Shown piece by piece: positions 1 to 10,259 of a stretch of DNA of 64,000 nt. Every line of letters begins with the position of its first letter. Position 1 is the first letter of the stretch. The notes under the pieces were generated by a model, which searched no databases, was not told where the DNA came from, and saw only the letters and a program-made list of their open reading frames with translations. Origin of the DNA: Dermanyssus gallinae (lineage: Eukaryota > Arthropoda > Arachnida > Mesostigmata > Dermanyssidae); contig QVRM01001260.1 in the NCBI GenBank assembly GCA_003439945.1, positions 614,501-678,500 on the forward strand. Direction: 5' to 3'. The position numbers and the translations under genes are program-made.

Positions 1-449
1 TCCGACTCCCTCCATGGCTGTACATTATTTTTCAATATGAATGAAACACATAGCTTCATTCGTGAGTAGCAAATACATACACTCGAAAGCATGAAGCATC
101 TGTACTGATACGCAATACGTTCATATAGTACAATATGATCAATTGACTCATTCCCTAACCCACACACTCCGTATATTCCTCCTCCCTATATTTAGCTGGT
201 TGTATTCAAAATCCCTGCCCTAGCACCTGTCTCTCCACCATCTTCTCCATTATCTCACCACTTTCTCCGATACCCTCGCTCTCGCCTATTGCTGACTATT
301 GTACCTAGTCTCTCTAGCTGCGGACTCTACTGTGCAATCCCACTTCGTCTGGATCGTTTTTGCCGTCTTCACTAGCTGAATCTGTTTAACCCATCTTCTA
401 TTTGTGACCTTCTAAATCCTAATGCTTAACTTACTTTGTTTTTTCTTTT

Positions 450-1108
450 GTAGAAATTTTTACATCCCCCCTTGCCCTCAAAAACTCCCCGGCGCAAGTA
501 AAATGGCAAAATGTATTACTTCTCTTTGTATTGTTTGTAATTTCTCTGCCAATCCTGCGCCGTGTACTAAAGAGGCAAACGTTAATCCTGATAGATACTT
601 GGTCTTCCATGGTAATTACTTGGTCTTCCAAGGTCCCCTTAGACCTTACTGCATTTTTTCCTCTTTCAGCTTTCGTCCTTCGTAATATATTTTCTTCTTC
701 TAAATAATCATCCCCTGTAGACAATGTCACCCCAATATATGTGTACTGCTATAGGTAGTTAATTTTCTTTTTTTGTAATACAAGTTTCCGCCCCATTATA
801 TACTAAAATTGCACTCTGTTTTTTCATTTAACACCATGTCCAGTTCCTCCGCTGCTTCCCCACAAGCATTTAACATTTGTTAAAACTCGTTAGTGCCCCG
901 TCCTAACACTACCGTATTGCTAACGAACAGCACCACAGGTGTCTTGATATATATACCATTTTCTTTTATGTGTCATACGAAACCCGTGCTATTAGTCCTT
1001 CGCGCTATTCTCTATATATAGATATAAAGATAAAACAAATGGTCATGGCAACTGATGTCCTTGCGCGACCCCCTGAGCGACTATAAGCCCTCTGGATTTT
1101 CCGTCTGC

Positions 1109-1196
<88 letters not shown>

Positions 1197-1405
1197 TTTA
1201 TTTGTGTCGTCGAACTTCTGTAAATTTCATCTCGTAACTTAACCCAGCTTCTCTTAAAACCCTAGTCCAACATTGTTTGATACAACTTTGTTCTGTTCAC
1301 CATATTATATGCTTTTTCAAGATCTAAAAAACCCTGCCACACACCCTTGTCCCGCAATATCGACGCTTCCGCAACTTGAATTTATAAACAAATATAATTG
1401 TCTAG
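450..1405 (-). pseudogene. LINE family D remnant (reverse transcriptase pieces, tick-type)
   Basis: Read on the minus strand, 1400-1255 encodes a reverse transcriptase block with FLDLEKAYNMVNRTKLYQ, the usual motif around the first catalytic Asp. About 1085-960 gives a degraded GVAQG-type block, and 930-790 a block reading LGRGTNEF then ML-AC-EAAEELDMVLNEKTEC. The stretch 740-480 reads GVTLSTGDDYLEE followed by RTKAERGKNAVRSKG and LTFAS. The order matches one LINE ORF2 from palm to thumb and connection regions. Frames change several times, stops are present, and the (TTA)n tract sits inside, so it is dead. The downstream block resembles, from memory, a LINE abundant in ticks. No other part of that element is visible in the window. 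Confidence 0.55.
1108..1197. repeat. (TTA)n trinucleotide microsatellite
   Basis: About 30 near-perfect TTA units with no interruptions until the T-rich end. It lies inside the family D LINE remnant and makes an artificial poly-Tyr reading frame. Confidence 0.97.
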
Positions 1406-1412
1406 CCCTATG

Positions 1413-1415
<3 letters not shown>

Positions 1416-1447
<32 letters not shown>
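1416..1447. repeat. (TA)n microsatellite, insertion site of LINE A fragment
   Basis: Perfect AT dinucleotide tract of about 32 bp. Its right edge is directly the first base of homology to LINE family A ORF2, so it marks the 5' truncation junction of that fragment. Confidence 0.95.
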
Positions 1448-1450
<3 letters not shown>

Positions 1451-2416
1451 AAAGGGGGTCTGGGAGTCCGCTCGTCTCTGCAGGGCCTGCGATAGTTTCC
1501 TCCCTTTTTCGATCCGAGAGCAACACCATCGCACTACTAGACGAGGCCGGCATCTGTCAGTATAAGGAACACCAGAGACGCCTGAGGAGCTACGTGGAGC
1601 TAGAGGTAGTTTACAGGGACGCTCCGGACAACCCTTTAAGCCAACATGACTGGAGCACATTCTTCTACAACGAAGCGTATAGCGGCGTACTCGCGGGCGC
1701 TTTCAACGACTCCACGAAGGCTTGCCTTCGAGGGTCGCTGCTAAAGGATTTGGAGCCTGGTTACATGCACTTCCAAGTGCCCCACTGGGCACCCTCCTGG
1801 ACGACGAAACAACCCGAATCGGGTGGGTCTTCGTCTCGGATGTGACCTAGTCTCCCCTCATCAGTGTAAATGTGGCCACCCCGTAGACGAATTAGCCCAT
1901 TACGGGTTATCATCATGAGTGCGGGACGGCGGGTTAGGCATGCCGGCATTAACGACACCTTCGGCAGGGCGCTTCGGTCAAGCGGTTTCCCTTGCATTCC
2001 AGAGCCCCAAGGCCTCTCCGCCGACAATCGCAAGCGCCCGGATGGATGATCCTTACCCGTCTATTAGAGGCAAGATGCTTGTCTGGGATGCCCCTGTCAC
2101 CGACTCATTAGCACCTTCAATAGTCGGTGGCGGGGCGATCTCGGCAGACCACGCCGGTAATCTAGCTGAGACGAGGAAGCTTGCAAAATACGCCTCAATA
2201 GGTTGCCCACATGAGTTTCAACCGCTAGCGTTCGAGACATTGGGCGGCCCAGACAGCCTCACTCGCAAACTTCTCCACAGAGCAGCTGAACCTTGCAACC
2301 GGAGACAAGAGACCTGCGGCTTTCTTGAGACAGCTCCTCGACCTCGAAGTCCAACGTGGGAACGCGGCGTCCGTCCGCGGCACGCTGCAGAAGTGCTCCC
2401 AACCCACTCTATATGA
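1448..2416 (+). pseudogene. LINE family A, 5'-truncated ORF2 C-terminal remnant
   Basis: Homologous to the last third of the intact ORF2 at 55250-58138. It starts at the SQGGLGVP-equivalent (here SQRGSGSP), followed by GPAIVSS, NPLSQHDWS, and after frameshifts the endonuclease-side block GKMLVWD-VTDSLAPS and AETRKL-KYASIGCPHEF-PLAFETLGGP. It is broken into at least two frames (roughly 1448-1845 and 1919-2416), and the CCHC and PD parts of the endonuclease are scrambled. The 5' end abuts (TA)n exactly. After the last codons come about 35 nt of AT-rich 3' UTR and then TACATACATATATAC, possibly the 3' junction in TA-rich DNA. Confidence 0.85.
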
Positions 2417-2850
2417 GATAGAATAATATTGCCAATATAGCAAAGTTACATACATATATACGATCAAACTCCTATGTATACACTTGTTTACATGTACATT
2501 TATTTAGAGTCGGCACCGCATAGAAATCAAAACATTATTTTGACAATCGATTGGACTGCCGGACATCTCGTCCCATGGTATTTGCTGCATTAGTCTCGGT
2601 TCTGCACCTCGTGTATTAGAGTTCCTCGTTCGGCTCGTCAACTCTCTCCCGGCTACATAGGAAATGGTAAAATCCGTTGGCCGCAAACGTCTCAAATGTT
2701 TCCCGTTACATTTTGGCTCCCTCCAGGGTTTCCGCTTGGTGCTGCTATGCTATAGATCCCTCTATTAATACCGTTTAAATGTATTCTTCAAATCATTCTA
2801 TAGTCCTGCAAAACCGTATATCTAAACCTATATATATATATATATATATA

Positions 2851-4145
2851 TACAGGTAGTTCAACAAGTTCTTAAAATTAGCTTTTCAGAATTCGAATTT
2901 TGTTGCGCTTTCACCGTTATTGGAAACGGCAACTTTTCGAATGCTAGCAGTCAAAATATTATGGTGATTGGCCGTTGCGATTTCGTTTGATCGCTTTTCC
3001 CGTGCAACGTATCGGCGTGATTTTGAAAAATTGAGAAAAAAGAGTTTCGAATGGTTATCAAGCATTTTTATTTCAAAGGTTGGAATGCGACCCAAGTGAA
3101 AACTGAGTTAGACGAGGTGTACGGTGACTCTGCGCCATGTTTTGCCACTGTTTCCAACTGGATTAATGAGTTAAAAAGAGGTCGCAGGAGCACCGAGGAT
3201 GAACTACGTTCAGGACGCCCAAAAACGGCAACTGATGAGGAAAACGTGGAAAAAGTGCCGAAAATCGTTGCCGCAGATAAGCGAGTGAACATTAGGGAGA
3301 TAGCGGAGGCCTTGGGGATCAGTTTGGGTAGAGTGCATTTCATCCTGCACAAAAACTTGAAGATGAAAAAGCTCAGAGCAAAATGGGTGCCGCATTTGCT
3401 CAACCAAGGCCAAAAAGACGCGCGTGTTTCCGCTTCACAGCGAAATTTGGCCAAGATGTCGAAAAATCCGTCGGATTTTTGGCGCAGATTCGTGACCGTC
3501 GATGAAAACTGGGTCCATCACTACACTCCCGAGACCCAAGAAGCATCTCGTCAATGGTGTGCACCTGGTGAAGGACCTCCGAAAAGGGTGCGGACAACGG
3601 CATCGGCCGGAAAGATGATGGCTACGGTTTTTTGGGACCAACGTGGAATAATTCTGGTCGACTACCTTGAGAGCGGTAAAACGATCACGGGAGAATATTA
3701 TGCAAGACTGTTGGACTGCCTGAAGCAAGAACTCATCGTGAAACGGCCCGCTTTGCAGAAGAAGCTTGTCCTGTTTCACCAGGACAATGCTCCCGCACAC
3801 AAGTCGCGGCAAGCAACGGCAAAACTGGCCCAACTGAGGTTCGAACTTATTGAACAACCTTCCTATTCTCCAGACCTGGCCCCCTCTGATTATTTCCTCT
3901 TCGGACATTTGAAGAATAGTCTCGGTGGAAAGCGTTTTTCCAGCAATGAAGAGGTTAAGGCTGCTGTCAATGCCTATTTTCAGTCTAAAGACGCGGAATT
4001 CTACTCAAGAGGTATAAATGCTCTGAAATCTCGGTGGGAAAAGTGTATTGAGCTTCTCGGGGAGTATATCGAATAAGAAAAAATTAAAAACAAGATTTGG
4101 AAAATTCTTGGTTTTCATTTTAAGAACTTGTTGAACTACCTGTAT
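2851..4145 (+). mobile_element. Mariner (irritans-like), complete copy with TIRs and TA duplication
   Basis: The left terminal inverted repeat starts CAGGTAGTTCAACAAGTTCT at 2853. The right one is its complement ending at 4143. The element is 1291 bp and TA flanks both ends (2851-2852 and 4144-4145), as expected for Tc1/mariner insertion. The left end sits on a (TA)n tract (2830-2852). Length and structure are standard for mariner. Two further relatives with the same TIR lie at 37394-37757 and 39170-40449. Confidence 0.95.
3051..4076 (+). CDS. Mariner transposase (DD34D), irritans-like
   Basis: Uninterrupted 341-residue frame. An N-terminal paired-like helix-turn-helix DNA-binding region (about residues 1-110, with ISLGRVHFILHKNLKM) is followed by the linker motif KWVPHLLN. 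The RNase H-like catalytic domain has Asp151 in TVDEN, Asp245 in HQDNAPAH and Asp280 in YSPDLAPSDY, with 34 residues between the last two, which defines DD34D mariners. It would bind the TIRs and cut and paste the element into TA sites. The in-frame sequence upstream of this ATG (3030-3050) reads like a mariner N-terminus but begins with ATT, so the original start may be lost and the protein would lack about seven residues. Otherwise it looks potentially active. Confidence 0.93.
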   Translation: MVIKHFYFKGWNATQVKTELDEVYGDSAPCFATVSNWINELKRGRRSTEDELRSGRPKTATDEENVEKVPKIVAADKRVNIREIAEALGISLGRVHFILHKNLKMKKLRAKWVPHLLNQGQKDARVSASQRNLAKMSKNPSDFWRRFVTVDENWVHHYTPETQEASRQWCAPGEGPPKRVRTTASAGKMMATVFWDQRGIILVDYLESGKTITGEYYARLLDCLKQELIVKRPALQKKLVLFHQDNAPAHKSRQATAKLAQLRFELIEQPSYSPDLAPSDYFLFGHLKNSLGGKRFSSNEEVKAAVNAYFQSKDAEFYSRGINALKSRWEKCIELLGEYIE

Positions 4146-5560
4146 ATATCGAAACTGTAGATCCTATGTTAACAACGGCCCTTCTTTCAACACGTCCAGA
4201 AAGGCTCTGACAACAAATATGTTTGTTTGGCCGATAACCTTCTTTAGAAATAAAAGCTTAAGCCCCCCCCCTCCAACATGCCAATTAGTTAATTCTTTAT
4301 CAACCCTCTGATTAGCATTACTCCGTAGGCAGCAACTGGCGTCACTTTTAGTCTAAATAATCACCTAACACCATTTAAAATAAATGTTAGCACCAGTACC
4401 TGCAGCTTTTTAAGCCAGTGGAGTACAACATTTTGCGTGTCGTGTTTTTAGGCAGCGATATCTTAACATTGAGTTCGATTCATGGCTTCACGGCCATACT
4501 ATAGCTAGATATCTTTTCGTCAGTCCTCTAGCGACTGTGATGTTGTTTACGTTACCGTTGTTGCTGCTAAACCTAGAATGACACCACTCACCACTTCATA
4601 ATTTGTCTGTTTTTCTGCAGATACATCGTATTTTTGCGTACAACTCAAAACGACTCTTAAACACAGTGACCTAACATGGCGTCAGTGCAACCCCTCTAAA
4701 CGCTTTCCTTGGACGCTCCTTTAAATACAAATAGTTTGCGCAAATGAACCTTCTTCATACGCCAGACAATTACATTAACAAACTGCTTTCGTTAAGAATG
4801 CGCGCTCGCCTCTACAAGAATTTGCTAAATAGGGTGGAGTTCTGATTGACCAATATACATGTGCATAAACGTACATATTCGTTTTTAGATAAGAAGATAT
4901 GACTCCGTGAAGGTCAGTGACAGCACAATACAACTGTATTTGTGAAGCTGTAAAATGAATGCGAATACACCGCATCTAAGTTAGGTCCGTTGTTTTATTT
5001 AGCCGTATATAAGCGAAGTCCGTGTATAACATTACCACCTAGAATACGTCCTCATGACCGTTGCCACCGATTCGAAAGAACGGTAAAGAGGGAGAGGGAC
5101 AGATCGAAATATTATCTATATATGTCTATGTTTATGCACATACACACTTTAGTGCAAATGCATACCGTACGTAAGCAAAACGTTGAATATACAATGCACG
5201 TAAGACTACACAAACATGAGAGTGGTTCCACAAAACGAAACATTTTCAAGAGTTTTTCTGCTGGTTTAAATACTATGGCGCGGCAAAACCGATTCGTCTG
5301 GCGGAGTCGTTTGCCGGCATTGATTGGTATCGAGCCAGCTAAACAAACACAGCGGTGAACTTAATCTGGTGCCTGTCTCTGACCAGCTGCACGTGTATGC
5401 TGCATATGTATAGAAGTGGCAGCCGGCGGGTCACTTACGCTCGACATGCATTCTGTTTATACCGTTCTCACTTTGGAGAAGCGGCGGTAAGGGTCCCTCT
5501 TGTAAAAAGTGCGCTGCCCTCAACCAGATACGCCGGTCGGTTGTGTCGGCCGCGGTGAAC
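4146..5560. other. No gene recognised
   Basis: AT-rich sequence with only short scattered frames that show no known motifs. No clear repeat ends were found by eye. Confidence 0.5.
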
Positions 5561-5820
5561 ATCCGCAACCCGTTTTAAGTACGTTGCCTTCGGACAGTCG
5601 ACCTCGTCGAAGGTCGCGGTTTTGAGAGTCTCCAGATCATGTCAATCGCACAGATTGCTGTAGGGGCAACTCTGAGGTCACGCAATTTAAGCGTCGTCCG
5701 CAGTGAAAAAAATTGCCGATTATTAGTTGGGTGGGTGGCAATAAGCGCCTTCCGGACCATTTCTTCTTTATGTGTGCAAAACAAAGCCCTGTTAAGCGTA
5801 AGTTTCAAGCCCACATATGA
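5560..5820 (-). pseudogene. LINE family B scrap (post-reverse-transcriptase region)
   Basis: The minus strand encodes RKALIATHPTN, then SLRTTLKLRDLRVAPTA, then IDMIWRL. This aligns residue for residue in spacing with the family B copies at 46891-47553 (CRKALIAATSIK, SLATAIRLFDLKVPPVA, INLIWEHL) and 32886-33284. Only about 80 residues survive and both sides are unrelated, so it is an old internal fragment. Confidence 0.7.
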
Positions 5821-5829
5821 ATGAAATGG

Positions 5830-7670
5830 TTAACAAATTCTACAGGATGTCTGTGGAGTTTTATGTTCACCACATTCGATCCGTTCGTTGCAAAGCGTTC
5901 TCCATGACGATACCTACTGCTTTTGTCTTGGAATCATTTATCTCCACCGAATGATGATGTCACGAAACGAGCATTGCAAGCGTGGTCAATGCTTGCTGAA
6001 TATGGACGCGACTTTCAGAATAGAGCACAATCTTATAAGCACACCAAATGACTTGCACTGATGGCTGTTTCTGCTTTACCGTCGCGGGTAGACCGACACC
6101 GACCGTTTCAGAACACAGAACCGGACTAAGACCTAACCTGACCTAAATTACAACAACACAAGATTGCACGGATCGTTTCAACAGACAAACAACAAACCTG
6201 CATCTACTCTACGATATGAAGATAGTACCAGACAACGAGCCGGTACATATACATATATTGTGGCTGTTCAATTATGATAACGGTGGTGCAATAACTATCA
6301 TCACTAATACTACTGTTTTGTTGCTACTGCTAAAAGCAGCAGTAGCATCGTGCGTTAAATAAAGTGCGAAATAATGCACGAGAAACAGTGCGCTGATACT
6401 AATAAGCTTTACAAGTCGCTGGTGTAACGTTCTCCTGTGCCGCTTGCCGTGCGAAGTCGTCTTTACGGTCGGGAACGGCCCAAGGGACGCATTCATGGCC
6501 GTGTCTTCAAGAGAAGTGTAATCCGTCTGTGATTTGTTTGCAGTCGACATTTAGTCGACTTATCATCGTCGTACGCTCTATACCCCGTTAAATTTCCCGG
6601 GTCATACCAAGCGAACACGAACAGTCAAAACACAGAATAGAATAGAAAGCTCCTTTATTCATGTAATAAATGGTAAGGAATGCCTGGTCGAATTGTGAAT
6701 ATCCCTAGCCACTCGCCAGGCGAACGTATTATTGATGTGCTCCGTTCCTGCAACGCACCTGGACAAATACATTATTTGGCTTCTGTAATTGTTCGGCCGC
6801 ACTTCACAGAAATGTCAATAAGGCTTGCACCCATAAATTGAGCTAAAACCCGTTTGTCAGTAGTCCTGTCTATTATGGGTGGGAATACAATGTCGTTCGT
6901 TTTGAGGTCACATCTTCTGTAGAATCTCTGTAAAAATCTGCTTTGCCTCCTCCATAAGAAGCCATATAACATACCATTTTGGCTCTAATTGGTTATCGGT
7001 ACGAGAGCTGATATTAAAGGAGTGGTGAGTTCATAGTAGTCGTCATAATGTTGATAAAATTTTCTCTGAGCAATGCACATTGATAATCGATGATTAACCA
7101 TACCGTTGAGAGTCAGCGGCCATGCTGCAACAACCCGGACTGCTGGCAAAACCCTAGCTATCTCAGAATGTCCGCCCTCGGTTGAAAATTTGACTCAAGG
7201 ATAATTTCCAAACCCGTAGGAATGCAGGATGGTCTAGAATTATAAACGACCTTCTTAACAATAATAATTTTAGTAGTCGTCATGTAGCTTACAGACGCCT
7301 GTCGGATGAGCTTGCTAATAGAGATCTGTATACGCCTTACATACTAAGGTTTCGCTCTGGAGCTAACTTGAGTAGATATAAAGAATAATTTAGCTAACCT
7401 AATTATATTAGTTCATTTAATTCTGGCTTGTCGATATTTTCAATACTGCAACAAAAAGCAGTCAGTAACGGAGCAGTCGGTCCAGAGCGGAGGTTCCAAC
7501 ATCTGTCGCAAAAGTAGTCCTAATTTGTGCCAGCACTAGTGATTCTTCCAGATAGAAAACAAAAATAAACGAAGCATTAACACAAAGACGCAAAAGGCTG
7601 TACAGCTCCGCTGCTATGCTTGTTCCAAACAGACGAGAGGTTTGCCTTCTATAGCTACATAACCAGTGAC
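5830..7670. other. No gene recognised
   Basis: No convincing coding motif. Around 6640-6665 the minus strand reads CATGAATAAAGGAGC, which resembles a retroposon 3' end with a polyadenylation signal, but no upstream coding block could be tied to it. Confidence 0.4.
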
Positions 7671-7737
7671 TAGGAGATGATATCATCTAGGATATGATAT
7701 CGTCTAGGAGATGATATCATCTAGAAGATGATACGAC
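7671..7737. repeat. 17-bp palindromic minisatellite (about 4 units)
   Basis: Units TAGGAGATGATATCATC, TAGGATATGATATCGTC, TAGGAGATGATATCATC and a shortened TAGAAGATGATACGAC follow one another. The core AGATGATATCATCT is itself a palindrome. The last unit begins the large direct repeats that follow. Confidence 0.9.
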
Positions 7738-8387
7738 TAAAAAACGCTGATATCGTCGAGGAAAGGCGTGTGCTTTGAGGCGGCTATGATTTCAGCGTTG
7801 CCCAGTTCCTAACGTATGCTAATGGCAATGCAATCGACGGCAGTTATCCTGTACCACTAACTACTTTTTACACCTTTGCAAATAGGCACCTCGTGCGGGA
7901 TGCTCATTGTCCAGATGACGAACGAATGAAGGTACTGCTGGTGGCATGGCAGAGGCGCTGGAATACATCGATGCGTTATCAGCCACAATCCTGATTTGTA
8001 AATATCTAAGTGTTTTTGTTCCCTCCTAATAGCCCCGCCGACGGCAATGCACTTGTGCCATATTTTTCCCACTCATCCTAACATATTTAAATGCGTCTTT
8101 CAGAATCGAGTTAAGTCGTAGGGAGGTTGTGAAAAAATAGAAAGCGAATGTTTTGTTAAATAATCTTTGATCAGTAACGATGTGGGCCCTGGAGCGTTGT
8201 CGTAGTGGAAAATTAAAGAGTTGTTTACCCAGAGGCCTTTCAGGCCTCGTGTGTCATACGTTCTCGTGCAATTGTCTTAAAATTTTGCGGTAGTATTCCT
8301 CATTGACCGTAACATAAAATGGCAGAAAATAGTGGCATATTTCAAAGTCGTTGAGAAAAAAAAGTCAAAATAACCTTGATGTTGGAT
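7721..8387. repeat. Direct repeat unit 1 (667 bp)
   Basis: Starts CTAGAAGATGATACGAC and ends CCTTGATGTTGGAT. By eye it is essentially identical to unit 3, including a 71-codon open frame in the same relative place (offset 1174 bp). Confidence 0.95.
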
Positions 8388-8894
8388 CTAGAAGATGATA
8401 CGACTAAAAAACGCTGATATCGTCGAGGAAAGGCGTGTGCTTTGAGGCGGCTATGATTTCAGCGTTGCCCAGTTCCTAACGTATGCTAATGGCAATGCAA
8501 TCGACGGCAGTTATCCTGTACCACTAACTACTTTTTACACCTTTGCAAATAGGCACCTCGTGCGGGATGCTCATTGTCCAGATGACGAACGAATGAAGGT
8601 ACTGCTGGTGGCATGGCAATAATAGAAAGCTGGCATGGCAAAAATAGAAAGCGAATGTTTTGTTAAATAATCTTTGATCAGTAACGATGTGGGCCCTGGA
8701 GCGTTGTCGTAGTGGAAAATTAAAGAGTTGTTTACCCAGAGGCCTTTCAGGCCTCGTGTGTCATACGTTCTCGTGCAATTGTCTTAAAATTTTGCGGTAG
8801 TATTCCTCATTGACCGTAACATAAAATGGCAGAAAATAGTGGCATATTTCAAAGTCGTTGAGAAAAAAAAGTCAAAATAACCTTGATGTTGGAT
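8388..8894. repeat. Direct repeat unit 2 (507 bp, internal deletion)
   Basis: Same ends as units 1 and 3, but the middle is deleted. At the junction the sequence TGGCATGGCAATAATAGAAAGC (8609-8630) is followed by a near-copy (8631-8652) differing at one base, a templated-filler pattern. Confidence 0.93.
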
Positions 8895-9561
8895 CTAGAA
8901 GATGATACGACTAAAAAACGCTGATATCGTCGAGGAAAGGCGTGTGCTTTGAGGCGGCTATGATTTCAGCGTTGCCCAGTTCCTAACGTATGCTAATGGC
9001 AATGCAATCGACGGCAGTTATCCTGTACCACTAACTACTTTTTACACCTTTGCAAATAGGCACCTCGTGCGGGATGCTCATTGTCCAGATGACGAACGAA
9101 TGAAGGTACTGCTGGTGGCATGGCAGAGGCGCTGGAATACATCGATGCGTTATCAGCCACAATCCTGATTTGTAAATATCTAAGTGTTTTTGTTCCCTCC
9201 TAATAGCCCCGCCGACGGCAATGCACTTGTGCCATATTTTTCCCACTCATCCTAACATATTTAAATGCGTCTTTCAGAATCGAGTTAAGTCGTAGGGAGG
9301 TTGTGAAAAAATAGAAAGCGAATGTTTTGTTAAATAATCTTTGATCAGTAACGATGTGGGCCCTGGAGCGTTGTCGTAGTGGAAAATTAAAGAGTTGTTT
9401 ACCCAGAGGCCTTTCAGGCCTCGTGTGTCATACGTTCTCGTGCAATTGTCTTAAAATTTTGCGGTAGTATTCCTCATTGACCGTAACATAAAATGGCAGA
9501 AAATAGTGGCATATTTCAAAGTCGTTGAGAAAAAAAAGTCAAAATAACCTTGATGTTGGAT
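8895..9561. repeat. Direct repeat unit 3 (667 bp)
   Basis: Identical in structure to unit 1. Unique sequence resumes at 9562 with the N-terminal half of the decayed mariner on the minus strand. Confidence 0.95.
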
Positions 9562-10259
9562 TTGCTCTATCTGAATTTCTTCGACCAAATCTTTCCTTGG
9601 AAGTACACTGGCAATATCAAACTCTGGTCTCGATGTCGTAACTATATGCCCATGACTAGTCCTGTAATTACTTTCTGAAGCAATGCAGGGCCTCTTGTCT
9701 GAAAGTTCAGATCGGTCTTCTCCATTTCATTTAACGTTTGTGGATTGCAATTTGCTGCCAGTGCTATGACGCCCAAAATATGGATCAAAATAGTTACCAT
9801 TTAATCATAAGGTATCTCCAGTTCCCCAGCGATCTCCCTTATAGTAATTCGGCGTTTGTTAAGTAGGATCTCACGAACTTTTAAAAGGTTTTCTTCTGTT
9901 TTTGACGGCCAATGATCTCCCGAACTTATCTTCGGTTATTTTAGGTTCATCGCAAAATTGACGCTGAACGTCAAAATCAGACTGCCTCGAAAAGGCATGT
10001 AGGTCTGGCACAATTAAGCGGCCAACAGAGCTTTCCTGTATATACTGTACAACATACAGAGTACGATCACAGCCACGGATTCCTGATGTGTAGTGAAAGA
10101 AATTAAGTAAATTAAAAAGGGCCTAACTTAAACAGGTTTGAAATTTAAGGTATGCAAATTTTCGTTCTACTGGGTGCTTGGCTTGGAGGTTTAGGAACTA
10201 GAAGAAGGTAAAATGAATACAAAATAAAACACCAATTTAGACAACTAATAAACACGGGT

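Larger units (their letters stand above)
7721..9990 (-). pseudogene. Decayed mariner with tandemly triplicated 3' half
   Basis: Minus-strand reading from about 9990 downwards gives mariner blocks in the right order: LLNKRRITIREIAGELEIP (helix-turn-helix region), LQKVITG, SWAYSYDIETR, SNIKVI, YVTVNEEYY, FHYDNAPGPH (second catalytic Asp box) and a C-terminal WHKCIAVGG block. The order and spacing fit the second mariner type (the intact copy at 37829-38890). Many stops and frameshifts are present. The part from the SNIKVI block to beyond the C-terminus is present three times head to tail (7721-8387, 8388-8894, 8895-9561). Only the copy nearest 9561 is continuous with the N-terminal half. The 71-residue open frames at 7857 and 9031 are C-terminal remnants, not genes. 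Confidence 0.75.

Noticed and set aside
1055..1237. 60-codon ORF rich in Tyr
   Set aside because: Translation of the (TTA)n microsatellite.
6272..6550. 92-codon minus ORF with a hydrophobic segment
   Set aside because: A possible membrane segment only; no family signal or supporting context.
7857..8072. 71-codon ORF repeated at 9031
   Set aside because: Identical because the DNA is duplicated; it is a decayed mariner C-terminus.
7721..9561. CRISPR-like array
   Set aside because: Only three units of 500-667 bp, no short repeats with unique spacers, and a eukaryotic context.
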